Positions 9,365-18,555 are shown, numbered from the stretch's first letter. The stretch: 64,000 nucleotides of DNA from Streptomyces sp. HUAS ZL42 (GCF_040782645.1 NZ_CP160403.1:7165001-7229000), one strand, 5' to 3'. Numbers and translations are program-made. Notes: generated from the letters alone by a model not told the origin.

Positions 9365-10627
9365 ATGAGCAACAGACCCCGCCCTCGCACCGTCGTCAGC
9401 TGCACGACGCTGGTGATCGCCCTCTGCGCGGGCGTCACCGCCTGCGGCTCGGACGGCAATCCCCTCTCCTCCCGCCCGTACGACGCCTCGGACCAGATCG
9501 CCTTCAACGGCCCCTCCGGCGACGGCAAGAAGGCCGACCCGGACAAGCCCCTGGAGGTCACCTCCGAGGACTCCGACGACCGCATCACGGACGTCACGGC
9601 CGTCGACAAGGCAGGCCGCTACGTGGCCGGCGAACTCTCCGCCGACGGCACCCGCTGGCACAGCACCGAACCCCTCGCCGCCAACGCCCACTACACGGTC
9701 CGGGTGAGCACCGAGGACGAGGACGGCGCCCCCGGTCGCAAGGTCCTCACCTTCGACACCGGCAAGCCCTCCGGCAAGAACCGCCTGGACGTGAAGTTCG
9801 GCCCCAAGGCCGGCAAGTACGGCGTCGGCCAGCCCATAACCGCCGAACTGAACAAGCCCGTCAAGGACAAGGCCCAGCGGGCCGTCGTCGAACGCGCCCT
9901 CAAGGTGGACTCCACGCCCTCCGTGCAGGGCGCCTGGTACTGGGTGGACGACAAGGAACTCCACTACCGGCCCCAGGAGTACTGGCCCGCCCACGCCACG
10001 ATCCGGGTGCACAGCAACCTGGACGGCATCAAGATCAGCGACCGTCTCTGGGGCGGCAGTGCCAAGCCGGTCGAGCTCACCACGGGCGACCGTGTCATAG
10101 CCGTCACGGACGCGTCGTCCCACTCGATGACGTTCTACAAGAACGACCAGGAGATCAAGCAGATCCCCGTCACCACCGGCAAGCCCGGCTTCGACACCCG
10201 CAACGGCGTCAAGGTCGTACTGGGCAAGGAGTCCTTCGTACGTATGCGCAGCAGCACGGTCGGTATCGCCGAGGGCTCCTCGGAGTCGTACGACCTGCCC
10301 GTCTACTTCGCGACCCGCGTCACCTGGAGCGGCGAGTACGTCCACGCCGCCCCCTGGTCCGTGGGCTCCCAGGGCTACGCCAACGTCAGCCACGGCTGCA
10401 CCGGCATGAGCACGTCCAACGCCGAGTGGTTCTTCGACAACGTCCGCGAGGGCGACATCGTCAAGGTCGTCAACAGCAACGGCGACACGATGGAACCGTT
10501 CGGCAACGGCTTCGGCGACTGGAACCTGGACTGGACGAAGTGGCACGCGGGCAGCGCGCTGACAGCCGGCACACCGAACAGCACAGGCCCGCAGGACACG
10601 GCAAGGCTCAGACCGACGGCAGTGTGA
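9365..10627 (+). CDS. L,D-transpeptidase lipoprotein (YkuD domain with Ig-like domains)
   Basis: A 420-residue exported lipoprotein that should form 3-3 peptidoglycan cross-links. The signal peptide ends at a lipobox VTAC with Cys27. Two beta-rich Ig-like segments (about 60-230) precede a YkuD domain. The catalytic motif is SHGCTGMS with Cys345, and an upstream His lies in EYVHAAPW. The domain plan is that of mycobacterial LdtMt enzymes. The ATG lies six bases downstream of TAGCGT (9353-9358), suggesting a leaderless message. It sits between the two respiratory operons. Confidence 0.92.
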   Translation: MSNRPRPRTVVSCTTLVIALCAGVTACGSDGNPLSSRPYDASDQIAFNGPSGDGKKADPDKPLEVTSEDSDDRITDVTAVDKAGRYVAGELSADGTRWHSTEPLAANAHYTVRVSTEDEDGAPGRKVLTFDTGKPSGKNRLDVKFGPKAGKYGVGQPITAELNKPVKDKAQRAVVERALKVDSTPSVQGAWYWVDDKELHYRPQEYWPAHATIRVHSNLDGIKISDRLWGGSAKPVELTTGDRVIAVTDASSHSMTFYKNDQEIKQIPVTTGKPGFDTRNGVKVVLGKESFVRMRSSTVGIAEGSSESYDLPVYFATRVTWSGEYVHAAPWSVGSQGYANVSHGCTGMSTSNAEWFFDNVREGDIVKVVNSNGDTMEPFGNGFGDWNLDWTKWHAGSALTAGTPNSTGPQDTARLRPTAV

Positions 10628-10643
10628 GACACCTGGGAACCAT

Positions 10644-10717
10644 GGGCGCGGGGCTGTATCGACATGCGGCTCCGCCGTGTGGGCGCGACCAGCCACCGTA
10701 CGCCCGCAGTCGCCCGA
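10644..10717 (+). repeat. Dispersed intergenic repeat, type B copy 1
   Basis: GGCGCGGGGCTGTATCGACA followed by TGCGGCTCCGCCGTGTGGGC is repeated almost exactly at 35921-35990. Both copies lie just after the 3' end of a plus-strand gene. Function is unknown. Confidence 0.65.
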
Positions 10718-10744
10718 AACCCGCACCCCCGCCTTCTTGGGCGC

Positions 10745-11146
10745 TCAGGCGCTCAGCAGCCTCTTCTGCCGCAGCAGAGCAGCCAGGGCACCGGCGAACT
10801 CCACCGGCTCCACCGGCAGCGTCACAGCCGCATCCGCGCGGCTCCACGTGGCCAGCCAGGCATCCTGAGGCCGCCCGATGAGCAACAGCACCGGCGGGCA
10901 GTTGAAGATCTCGTCCTTGATCTGCCGGCAGACGCCCATGCCCCCCATGGGCACCGCCTCGCCATCAAGGACGGCGACATCGATGCCCCCCTTGTCCAGT
11001 TCGCGCAGCACCGCTTCGGGGGTCGCGCACTCCAGGAACTCCACGACGGGAACGTCCGGCGCCGGCCGCCGCCCGGTGGCCAGCCGCACCTGCTCGCGGG
11101 TGTTGGAATCGTCGCTGTAGACCAGCACCGTGGCGGTCGGCTGCAT
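10745..11146 (-). CDS. Response-regulator receiver-like protein, stand-alone
   Basis: A 133-residue single domain with the alternating hydrophobic beta strands of a CheY-like receiver: VLVYSDDS (acidic pair Asp12-Asp13) and DVAVLDGE (candidate phosphoacceptor Asp61). The usual Lys-Pro near the end is replaced by a TLPVEP segment with no lysine, so it may not switch normally. The ATG has GGAGG four to five bases upstream. It is divergent from ctaE, next to the respiratory genes. Target unknown. Confidence 0.72.
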   Translation of the reverse strand: MQPTATVLVYSDDSNTREQVRLATGRRPAPDVPVVEFLECATPEAVLRELDKGGIDVAVLDGEAVPMGGMGVCRQIKDEIFNCPPVLLLIGRPQDAWLATWSRADAAVTLPVEPVEFAGALAALLRQKRLLSA

Positions 11147-11291
11147 GCTTCCTCCGGGACCTCAGCGTCGTACGGACAGAACCGATGCGGCGGATGCTAC
11201 TCCCTTCAACACCACGTCAACAGCGGTCCGGAAGGCAGAGACACTCCGAACGGCACCCCCCGGAGTGAGGGCGGGATAAGCGACCGACATA

Positions 11292-11912
11292 ATGTCGGTC
11301 GTGGCGACAGCAACGACAGTAGATACCGGGCACGCGCACCCGTCGGTCAACCGGCCGAACCTCACCAGCGTCGGAACCATCATCTGGCTGAGTTCCGAGC
11401 TGATGTTCTTCGCGGCCCTCTTCGCGATGTACTTCACCCTGCGATCGGTGACGGGTCCTGATCACTGGAAGGAAATGGCCGAGGCCCTGAACTTCCCGTT
11501 CTCGGCCACGAACACCACGATCCTGGTGCTCTCCTCCCTCACCTGCCAGCTCGGCGTGTTCGCGGCCGAGCGCGGTGACGTGAAGAAGCTCCGGGGATGG
11601 TTCATCGTCACCTTCATCATGGGTGCGATCTTCATCGGCGGTCAGATCTACGAGTACACCGAGCTGGTCAAGAAGGACGGGCTCTCGCTCTCCTCCGACC
11701 CGTACGGCTCGGTGTTCTATCTGACCACCGGCTTCCACGGCCTGCACGTGACGGGCGGTCTCATCGCCTTCCTGCTGGTCCTCGGCCGTACCTACGCGGC
11801 CCGGAGGTTCACTCACGAGCAGGCGACCGCCGCCATCGTCGTGTCCTACTACTGGCACTTCGTCGATGTCGTCTGGATCGGCCTCTTCGCCACGATCTAC
11901 ATGATCAAGTAG
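11292..11912 (+). CDS. ctaE: Cytochrome c oxidase subunit III
   Basis: A 206-residue membrane protein with five helices that stabilises subunit I. Typical motifs are [15 protein letters not shown] near the N-terminus, [10 protein letters not shown] in the middle and [14 protein letters not shown] at the end. It starts the ctaE-qcrC-qcrA-qcrB operon, as in other actinobacteria where bcc and aa3 form a supercomplex. ATG 11292 lacks a strong Shine-Dalgarno; a GTG three codons in is an alternative. Confidence 0.95.
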   Translation: MSVVATATTVDTGHAHPSVNRPNLTSVGTIIWLSSELMFFAALFAMYFTLRSVTGPDHWKEMAEALNFPFSATNTTILVLSSLTCQLGVFAAERGDVKKLRGWFIVTFIMGAIFIGGQIYEYTELVKKDGLSLSSDPYGSVFYLTTGFHGLHVTGGLIAFLLVLGRTYAARRFTHEQATAAIVVSYYWHFVDVVWIGLFATIYMIK

Positions 11913-11991
11913 CCGGGCCCGATCCCGCGCGCGCTCCATGAGCGCACACCCACAAGCATCGACGCAGAAGATCCTGACACCGGGGTAATCC

Positions 11992-12804
11992 GTGAAAAAG
12001 CTCTCCGCACGACGACGCCATCCGTTGGCGGCGCTCGTCGTCCTACTCCTCGCGCTGGCATGCACTGGGGGGCTGTACGCCGCGTTCGCGCCCGCGGACA
12101 AGGCGCAGGCCGACGAAACCGCCCAGTCCCTCGCCATTGACGAGGGCAAGAAGCTCTACGCCGTCGGCTGCGCCAGCTGCCACGGAAAGGACGGTGGAGG
12201 CACCTCCGACGGTCCGAGCCTGGTGGGCGTGGGCGCCGCGGCCGTCGACTTCCAGGTCGGCACCGGCCGTATGCCGGCGGCGACCTCCCAGGGCGCGCAG
12301 GTGCCCCGGAAGAAGGCCGTCTACACGCAGGCCGAGATCGACCAGCTGGCCGCGTACATCTCTTCCCTGGGCGCCGGTCCGGCCGTCCCGACCGAGGCCC
12401 AGTACAGCCCGGAGGGCGCGGACATCGCCAAGGGAGGCGAGCTCTTCCGCAACAACTGCGCCATGTGCCACAACTTCACGGGCAAGGGTGGTGCGCTCAC
12501 CAAGGGCAAGTACGCCCCGAGCCTCGAGGGTGTGGACCCGAAGCACATCTACGAGGCCATGCTGACCGGCCCGCAGAACATGCCTGCCTTCCCGAACACC
12601 ACGCTGACGGAGCAGAACAAGAAGGACATCATCGCGTACCTGAACGCGGTCAACAGCGATGAGACCGAGAACCCCGGTGGTCTCGAGCTGGGCGGGCTCG
12701 GGCCGGTCAGCGAGGGTCTGTTCGCCTGGATCTTCGGCCTCGGCGCGCTGATCGCGGTCGCCGTCTGGGTCGCCGCTCGGACCGCAAAGGCCAAGAAGTC
12801 ATGA
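11992..12804 (+). CDS. qcrC: Dihaem cytochrome c subunit of the bcc complex
   Basis: A 270-residue membrane-anchored cytochrome that replaces soluble cytochrome c and hands electrons directly to CtaC. It has an N-terminal helix (about 11-32), two haem c sites, CASCH (Cys60-Cys63-His64) and CAMCH (Cys156-Cys159-His160), and a C-terminal helix. The GTG start follows GGGGTAA. Its TGA overlaps the qcrA ATG. Rv2194 is the M. tuberculosis counterpart. Confidence 0.96.
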   Translation: MKKLSARRRHPLAALVVLLLALACTGGLYAAFAPADKAQADETAQSLAIDEGKKLYAVGCASCHGKDGGGTSDGPSLVGVGAAAVDFQVGTGRMPAATSQGAQVPRKKAVYTQAEIDQLAAYISSLGAGPAVPTEAQYSPEGADIAKGGELFRNNCAMCHNFTGKGGALTKGKYAPSLEGVDPKHIYEAMLTGPQNMPAFPNTTLTEQNKKDIIAYLNAVNSDETENPGGLELGGLGPVSEGLFAWIFGLGALIAVAVWVAARTAKAKKS

Positions 12805-13853
12805 GTAGCCACGACATTCCAGAAGAGAACCTGCCCGCTGAGCAGGACGAACGTGCCGTAGCGCTGGCGGACGAGAAGAACCCGTTCGCCGACCCGGGGC
12901 TGCCGCCCCACGAGCACCGCATCCAGGACGTCGACGAGCGGGCCGCCAAGCGGTCCGAGCGCACGGTCGCCTTCCTGTTCACGCTGTCGATGCTTGCCAC
13001 GGTCGGCTTCATCGCCTCGTACGTGGCGATCCCCGCCGACAAGTCGATCTTCGTGTTCCCGATCGGGCACCTCAGCGCGCTGAACTTCGCGCTGGGTCTG
13101 ACGCTCGGCACGGCGCTGTTCTGCATCGGGGCGGGCGCGGTCCACTGGGCCCGCACGCTGATGTCCGACGTGGAGGTCGCCGACGAGCGCCACCCGATCG
13201 AGGCATCCCCGGAGGTCCGCGCGAAGGTGCACGCGGACTTCAAGCAGGGCGCCAAGGAGTCCGCGCTCGGCCGCCGCAAGCTGATCCGCAACACGATGCT
13301 GGGCGCGCTCACCCTCGTGCCGCTCTCCGGTGTCGTGCTGCTGCGCGACCTCGGCCCGCTGCCCGGTACCTCGCTGCGCCACACGCTGTGGGCCAAGGGC
13401 AAGCTGCTCGTCAACATGAACACGAACGAGCCGCTGCGTCCCGAGGACGTCGCCGTCGGCTCGCTCACCTTCGCCAAGCCCGAGGGCCTGGAGGAGCACG
13501 ACGAGGAGTTCCAGAACGAGATCGCCAAGGCGGCCCTGATGATCGTCCGGCTCCAGCCGGACGACATCAAGGACAAGCAGGAACTCGAGTGGTCCCACGA
13601 GGGCATCGTGGCCTACTCGAAGATCTGCACCCACGTCGGTTGCCCGATCTCCCTGTACGAGCAGCAGACGCACCACGTGCTGTGCCCCTGTCACCAGTCC
13701 ACCTTCGACCTCTCCGACGGCGCCAAGGTCATCTTCGGCCCGGCCGGTCACGCCCTGCCGCAGCTGCGCATCGGCGTGAACGACGAGGGCTACCTCGAGG
13801 CGCTCGGCGACTTCGAAGAGCCCGTCGGTCCTGCATTCTGGGAGCGCGGATGA
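12801..13853 (+). CDS. qcrA: Rieske iron-sulfur subunit of the bcc complex
   Basis: A 350-residue protein with the actinobacterial long form: an acidic N-terminal region, three membrane helices (about 57-77, 87-112 and 160-180), then a C-terminal Rieske domain. The [2Fe-2S] ligands are visible in CTHVGC (Cys276, His278) and CPCHQS (Cys297, His298), with Cys281 and Cys295 as the disulfide pair. It overlaps qcrC and qcrB by 4 nt at each end. Confidence 0.96.
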   Translation: MSSHDIPEENLPAEQDERAVALADEKNPFADPGLPPHEHRIQDVDERAAKRSERTVAFLFTLSMLATVGFIASYVAIPADKSIFVFPIGHLSALNFALGLTLGTALFCIGAGAVHWARTLMSDVEVADERHPIEASPEVRAKVHADFKQGAKESALGRRKLIRNTMLGALTLVPLSGVVLLRDLGPLPGTSLRHTLWAKGKLLVNMNTNEPLRPEDVAVGSLTFAKPEGLEEHDEEFQNEIAKAALMIVRLQPDDIKDKQELEWSHEGIVAYSKICTHVGCPISLYEQQTHHVLCPCHQSTFDLSDGAKVIFGPAGHALPQLRIGVNDEGYLEALGDFEEPVGPAFWERG

Positions 13854-15484
13854 GCACCAACGAGAACACCGAGGCCCGGCGCGGCAAAGCGCCGGCCGGC
13901 GAGCGCGTCGCCGACTGGGCCGACGGCCGGCTGGGGATCTACTCCCTGGCCAAGGCCAACATGCGCAAGATCTTCCCCGACCACTGGTCGTTCATGCTGG
14001 GCGAGGTCGCGCTCTACAGCTTCATCATCATCATCCTCACGGGTGTGTATCTGACGCTGTTCTTCCACCCGTCGATGAACGAGGTGGAGTACCACGGCAG
14101 CTACGTCCCGCTGCAGGGACAGCTGATGTCCGAGGCGTTCAGCTCGACCCTGCACATCTCCTTCGACGTGCGCGGTGGTCTGCTCATCCGGCAGATCCAC
14201 CACTGGGCGGCGCTGATCTTCCTCGCGGCCATGTTCGTGCACATGATGCGTGTGTTCTTCACGGGCGCGTTCCGCAAGCCGCGTGAGATCAACTGGCTGT
14301 TCGGCTTCCTGCTGTTCGTCCTGGGCATGTTCACCGGCTTCACCGGTTACTCGCTCCCGGACGACCTGCTCTCCGGCACCGGTGTCCGCTTCACCGAGGG
14401 TGCGATCCTGTCCATGCCGATCGTCGGCACGTACATCTCGTACTTCCTCTTCGGCGGCGAGTTCCCCGGCCACGACTTCGTGGCCCGGTTCTACTCGATC
14501 CACATCCTGCTGCTGCCGGGCATCATGCTCGGCCTGGTGGTGGGCCACCTGATCCTGGTCTTCTACCACAAGCACACGCAGTTCGCGGGTCCCGGAAAGA
14601 CCAACAAGAACGTCGTCGGCATGCCGCTGCTGCCGGTGTACATGGCGAAGGCCGGCGGCTTCTTCTTCCTGGTCTTCGGTGTCATCGCGGCCATCGCCGC
14701 CATCGCGCAGATCAACCCGATCTGGGCCATGGGCCCCTACCGTCCGGACGTGGTGTCGACCGGCGCCCAGCCCGACTGGTACATGGGCTTCGCCGAGGGT
14801 CTGGTCCGCTACATGCCGGGCTGGGAGGTCAACTTCTGGGGTCACACGCTGGTCCTCGGTGTGTTCATCCCGCTGGTGCTCTTCGGTGTGGTCCTGGGAG
14901 CGATCGCGCTCTACCCGTTCATCGAGTCCTGGGTCACCGGCGACAAGCGCGAGCACCACATCCTGGACCGCCCGCGCAACGCCCCGACGCGTACCGGGTT
15001 CGGTGTCGCCTGGATCACGGTGTACATGATCGGCCTGGTGGGCGGTGGCAACGACCTGTGGGCCACGCACTTCCACCTGTCGATCAACGCGGTCACCTGG
15101 TTCGTCCGGATCAGCTTCTTCGTCGGCCCCGTCGTCGCGTTCATCGTCACCAAGCGGATCTGCCTCGGTCTGCAGCGCCGCGACCGGGACAAGGTGCTGC
15201 ACGGTCGCGAGACCGGCACCATCAAGCGCCTGCCGCACGGTGAGTTCATCGAGGTCCACGAGCCGCTCAGCCAGGAGGCGCTGCACACCCTCACGGCGCA
15301 CGAGCAGTACAAGCCGGCCGAGATCGGCCCGACCGTCGACGAGAACGGTGTCGTACGCAAGGTGAAGGGCACCGAGAGGCTGCGCGCCAAGCTCAGCGAG
15401 GCGTACTACGGCGAGGACGCCCAGATCCCGAAGCCGACCGTCGAGGAGTACAAGGAGATCACGAGCGGCCACGGCCACCACTGA
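13850..15484 (+). CDS. qcrB: Cytochrome b subunit of the bcc complex
   Basis: A 544-residue polytopic subunit that holds haems bL and bH and oxidises menaquinol. Recognisable pieces are GGLLIRQIHHWAALIF, FTGFTGYSLPDDLLSGTG and GAQPDWYMGFAEGLVRYMPG (the Qo-site region). A soluble tail of about 120 residues follows the last helix, longer than in mitochondrial cytochrome b and usual for actinobacteria. Its ATG overlaps the qcrA stop. A terminator follows at 15508. Confidence 0.96.
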   Translation: MSTNENTEARRGKAPAGERVADWADGRLGIYSLAKANMRKIFPDHWSFMLGEVALYSFIIIILTGVYLTLFFHPSMNEVEYHGSYVPLQGQLMSEAFSSTLHISFDVRGGLLIRQIHHWAALIFLAAMFVHMMRVFFTGAFRKPREINWLFGFLLFVLGMFTGFTGYSLPDDLLSGTGVRFTEGAILSMPIVGTYISYFLFGGEFPGHDFVARFYSIHILLLPGIMLGLVVGHLILVFYHKHTQFAGPGKTNKNVVGMPLLPVYMAKAGGFFFLVFGVIAAIAAIAQINPIWAMGPYRPDVVSTGAQPDWYMGFAEGLVRYMPGWEVNFWGHTLVLGVFIPLVLFGVVLGAIALYPFIESWVTGDKREHHILDRPRNAPTRTGFGVAWITVYMIGLVGGGNDLWATHFHLSINAVTWFVRISFFVGPVVAFIVTKRICLGLQRRDRDKVLHGRETGTIKRLPHGEFIEVHEPLSQEALHTLTAHEQYKPAEIGPTVDENGVVRKVKGTERLRAKLSEAYYGEDAQIPKPTVEEYKEITSGHGHH

Positions 15485-15507
15485 TCACTGCGTCGCCACG
15501 TCACGGC

Positions 15508-15540
15508 AAGGGCCCCGTCCGGTGTTCGGACGGGGCCCTT
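15508..15540 (+). terminator. Terminator of ctaE-qcrCAB
   Basis: AAGGGCCCCGTCC pairs with GGACGGGGCCCTT around a short loop. Confidence 0.88.
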
Positions 15541-15623
15541 CGCCGTACCCGCCGGCTGGATAGGGTGGAGCCGTTGAGACTCGCGTCCCGTAGTCCGGGA
15601 CACATCTGACCCAGGAGCGGCTT

Positions 15624-16688
15624 ATGAGCGCTGTGACCCCCGCTGGAGGCGACACCGCGGCGGGCCGTTCCTGGCCCGAGGTGCTGAACGCCCTGCTGTA
15701 CGGCCACGACCAGAGCGCCGACGCCGCGTTCTGGGCGATGGACCAGATCATGCGCGGCGAGGCGACGGACGCCCAGATCGCCGGGTTCGCGGTGGCGCTG
15801 CGGGCCAAGGGCGAGACGGTGCAGGAGATCACCGGCCTCGTGGACGCCCTCTACCGGCATGCGAACGTGATCGAGGTGCCGGGGGCGACGGTCGACGTCG
15901 TCGGCACGGGCGGCGACGGCGCGAAGACGGTGAACATCTCCACGATGTCCTCGATCGTGGTCGCCGGCACGGGCGCGAAGGTCGTGAAGCACGGCAACCG
16001 GGCCGCGTCCTCCGCGTCCGGGGCGTCGGACGTCCTGGAGAAGCTCGGCGTCAATCTCGAGCTGACGCCGAAGCGTGTGGCCGAGGTCGCCGAGGAGGCC
16101 GGGATCACCTTCTGCTTCGCGGTGAAGTTCCATCCGGCGCTGCGTCATGTGGCGGCGGCACGCGGCCAGTTGGGCATCCGGACCGTCTTCAACTTCCTCG
16201 GTCCGCTGGCCAACCCGGCCAAGGTCAGGGCGCAGGCGGTCGGTGTCGCCGACCTGCGCATGGCGCCGATCATGGCGGGCGTCCTCGCCGAGCGCGGCAA
16301 CTCCTCGATCGTGTTCCGCGGCGACGACGGCCTCGACGAACTGACCACCACGTCCACGTCCCGGGTGTGGATCGTGCGCGACGGCAAGGTCACCGAGGAG
16401 ACCTTCGACCCGCGGGAGGTCGGCGTCGACCTGGTGCCGGTGGAGGCGCTGCGAGGCGCCGACGCGTCGTTCAACGCGGAGGTCGCCCGCCGGTTGCTGG
16501 ACGGCGAGACGGGCCCCGTGCGGGACGCCGTCCTGCTGAACTCGGCGGCCGCGCTCGTCGCGTTGGAGCCCGGGGACGGGCCGCTCGCGGAGCAGCTCCG
16601 CGCCGGGATGGAGAAGGCGGCTCAGTCCATCGACTCGGGCGCGGCGAAGCGGACGCTGGAGCGCTGGGTGGCCGTGAGCAACGCCTGA
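15624..16688 (+). CDS. trpD: Anthranilate phosphoribosyltransferase
   Basis: A 354-residue enzyme that transfers phosphoribosyl from PRPP to anthranilate in tryptophan synthesis. Motifs are [17 protein letters not shown] (PRPP binding) and [18 protein letters not shown] (anthranilate side). ATG 15624 follows AGGAGCGG. TAGGGT at 15561-15566 is a probable -10. It is monocistronic and lies 27 kb from trpEG, matching the dispersed trp genes of streptomycetes. No Trp leader peptide was seen here. Confidence 0.95.
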   Translation: MSAVTPAGGDTAAGRSWPEVLNALLYGHDQSADAAFWAMDQIMRGEATDAQIAGFAVALRAKGETVQEITGLVDALYRHANVIEVPGATVDVVGTGGDGAKTVNISTMSSIVVAGTGAKVVKHGNRAASSASGASDVLEKLGVNLELTPKRVAEVAEEAGITFCFAVKFHPALRHVAAARGQLGIRTVFNFLGPLANPAKVRAQAVGVADLRMAPIMAGVLAERGNSSIVFRGDDGLDELTTTSTSRVWIVRDGKVTEETFDPREVGVDLVPVEALRGADASFNAEVARRLLDGETGPVRDAVLLNSAAALVALEPGDGPLAEQLRAGMEKAAQSIDSGAAKRTLERWVAVSNA

Positions 16689-16707
16689 ACCCCGCACGCC
16701 GTGTGAC

Positions 16708-16742
16708 GCAAGGCGCAGTCCGGATCCCGGACTGCGCCTTGC
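16708..16742 (+). terminator. Terminator of trpD
   Basis: GCAAGGCGCAGTCCG pairs with CGGACTGCGCCTTGC around a minimal loop. Confidence 0.85.
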
Positions 16743-16774
16743 GCGTTGCTGATCGTGTGGCAGGATGTTTGACA

Positions 16775-16891
16775 GGTCATGAGTGACAGCCATTCGGCCC
16801 CGGCCGGCTGTCCGGCAACCCTCCGTCCGTGGCGGGGTGCCCCGGGTGAGGACCAGGTCGTAGGCAGCGAGGTCTACGGCAAGCGCGGACC
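16775..16891 (+). promoter_or_regulatory. SAM-IV riboswitch
   Basis: The stretch starts GGTCATGAGTGACAGCC and continues through GCTGTCCGGCAACCCTCCG, GGGGTGCCCCGGGTGAGGAC and ends GGCAAGCGCGGAC. These blocks, in this order, are the conserved core of SAM-IV, an S-adenosylmethionine aptamer class known mainly from actinobacteria. It lies about 180 nt upstream of the aminotransferase start, with a downstream stem-loop at 17011-17039 as a possible expression platform. High SAM is expected to switch the gene off; the mechanism here is inference. Confidence 0.92.
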
Positions 16892-16949
16892 CCTCGCACG
16901 CTTCTGAAAGTGTGGGGCCAGGGGTCCTGGTCAGCCGAGGGAGCCTTCT

Positions 16950-16970
16950 GTGAGCAAGCGAATGCGATAG
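16950..16970 (+). CDS. Candidate six-residue leader ORF (VSKRMR)
   Basis: A GTG codon followed by AGC AAG CGA ATG CGA TAG forms a complete seven-codon ORF between the riboswitch and the aminotransferase. GAGGGA at 16937-16942 is a well-placed Shine-Dalgarno about 7 nt upstream. Two of six codons are Arg CGA, rare in this genome. It may be a translated leader that couples to the downstream hairpin. No known leader family is recognised. Confidence 0.4.
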   Translation: MSKRMR

Positions 16971-17010
16971 GGCCGCAGAGCCCCGCCTCCGCATCCCCTT
17001 TTCACCTTTC

Positions 17011-17039
17011 CCGTGCCGTTGACGCGCCGTCCGGCACGG
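17011..17039 (+). promoter_or_regulatory. Stem-loop before the SAM-IV-controlled gene
   Basis: CCGTGCCG and CGGCACGG form a perfect 8-bp stem with a 13-nt loop, 32 nt before the aminotransferase ATG. It could be the terminator or the ribosome-blocking part of the switch. Confidence 0.5.
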
Positions 17040-17070
17040 TGATTCCGCCTGCTTTCACGGGAGTTCAGCC

Positions 17071-18462
17071 ATGTCCGTCTCCACCGCTGCCACCGACCGG
17101 TCCGTTTGCCGTGACACTTCGGGGGCGCTGCCCGTTCTGGGCCGGGATGTCACCGTCCCGCTCGTCACGGGCGGCGAAGTCACCTACGCCGCGCTCGACT
17201 ACGCGGCCAGCGCGCCTGCCCTCCAGCGGGTCTGGGACGACGTGGCGGCGTACGCGCCGTACTACGGCAGCGTCCACCGCGGCGCCGGATACCTCTCCCA
17301 GCTGTCCACGGACCTGTTCGAGAACGCCCGCAGGACGGTCGCCGAGTTCCTCGACTGCCGCGCCGACGACCAGGTGATCTTCACGCGGTCCACCACCGAC
17401 TCCCTCAACCTCCTGGCCGCCGCGATCCCGGCCGACTGCCAGGTCTTCGTCTTCGAGACCGAGCACCACGCCTCGCTGCTGCCGTGGAAGGACGCCCGGG
17501 TCACCTACCTCGACGCCCCGCGCACCCCCCGCCAGGCGGTCGAGACCCTGGAGCGCGCCCTCGCCGACCGCACTGAGTCCATAGAAGGGGGCCACGGCCC
17601 GGCCCTGGTCTGCGTCACCGGCGCCTCCAACGTCACCGGTGAGCTGTGGCCCGTCCGCGAGCTCGCCGCCGCCGCTCACGCACACGGCGCCCGCATCGTC
17701 CTGGACGCCGCCCAGCTGGCCCCGCACCACCCGGTGTCCGTCCGCGATCTCGACGTCGACTGGATCGCCTTCTCCGGCCACAAGCTGTACGCCCCGTTCG
17801 GCTCCGGCGTCCTGGCCGGCCGCGCCGACTGGCTGCGCGAGGCCGACCCGTACCTCGCGGGCGGCGGCGCCAGCCGCAAGGTCACCCGGCGCGAGGGCGG
17901 GGGAGTGGACGTGGAGTGGCACGACACCGCCGCCCGCCACGAGGCCGGCTCGCCCAACGTCATCGGCGCCTACTCCATCGCCTCCGCCTGCAGGGCCCTC
18001 ACCGAGGCCGGATTCGACGCCCTGGTCGCCCGTGAGCGGCACCTGATCGCCAAGGTCCGCGAGGGCCTCGCCGAGGTCCCCGAGGCCCGCGTCCTCTCCC
18101 TGTTCGGCGACGACGCCCCGCGGGTCGGCGTGATCTCCTTCGTCGTCGAGGGCTGGAACAGCTCCCACTTCGCCGCGGCCCTCTCCGCCGAGTACGGCAT
18201 CGGAGTCCGCGACGGCCTCTTCTGCGCCCACCCCCTGGTCCGCACCCTCCTGGGCAGCGACCCCCAGGCCCAGGGCGAGTGCGGCGCCCCGGAGGCGGCC
18301 CCGGGCGAGAAGTCCCTGAACGCGATCCGCGTCAGCTTCGGCGCGGGCACGCCGGACGAGCACGTGGACCGCTTCGTGAGTGCGGTGAAGGAGCTGGTGA
18401 CGGCCGGCGCGAAGTGGACGTACAGGACGGAGGACGGCCGCTGCGTCCCGGCGGTGGGCTGA
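17071..18462 (+). CDS. Class V aminotransferase, group II cysteine desulfurase-like
   Basis: A 463-residue PLP enzyme. Lys238 in FSGHKLYAPFGSG is the PLP lysine, and His-rich ETEHHASLLPW precedes it. Cys385 in GVRDGLFCAHPL aligns with the catalytic-loop cysteine of SufS-type desulfurases (VRTGHHCAMP). The chain is about 55 residues longer than SufS. The ATG follows GGGAG. A SAM-IV riboswitch upstream ties it to sulfur or methionine metabolism. No suf neighbours are present, so a dedicated sulfur or selenium donor role, or a lyase acting on another thiol amino acid, are equally open. Confidence 0.85.
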   Translation: MSVSTAATDRSVCRDTSGALPVLGRDVTVPLVTGGEVTYAALDYAASAPALQRVWDDVAAYAPYYGSVHRGAGYLSQLSTDLFENARRTVAEFLDCRADDQVIFTRSTTDSLNLLAAAIPADCQVFVFETEHHASLLPWKDARVTYLDAPRTPRQAVETLERALADRTESIEGGHGPALVCVTGASNVTGELWPVRELAAAAHAHGARIVLDAAQLAPHHPVSVRDLDVDWIAFSGHKLYAPFGSGVLAGRADWLREADPYLAGGGASRKVTRREGGGVDVEWHDTAARHEAGSPNVIGAYSIASACRALTEAGFDALVARERHLIAKVREGLAEVPEARVLSLFGDDAPRVGVISFVVEGWNSSHFAAALSAEYGIGVRDGLFCAHPLVRTLLGSDPQAQGECGAPEAAPGEKSLNAIRVSFGAGTPDEHVDRFVSAVKELVTAGAKWTYRTEDGRCVPAVG

Positions 18463-18470
18463 CGAACCCA

Positions 18471-18540
18471 GTGGCGCGGGGAACTGCGCGAGCAACCACT
18501 CACGGCCCGCACTCGCACAAGAACCCGCGCCCCGCAGACG
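18471..18540 (+). repeat. Dispersed intergenic repeat, type A copy 2
   Basis: GGCGCGGGGAACTGCGCGAG followed by CAACCACTC matches the repeat at 5871. It lies between the convergent aminotransferase and AsnC-type genes and may double as a 3' structure. Confidence 0.6.
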
Positions 18541-18555
18541 ACTGGGCGAAGCTGC

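Noticed and set aside
16910..17377. Plus-strand frame starting MWGQG over the aminotransferase 5' end
   Set aside because: It overlaps the riboswitch leader and the aminotransferase in another frame and shows no domain.
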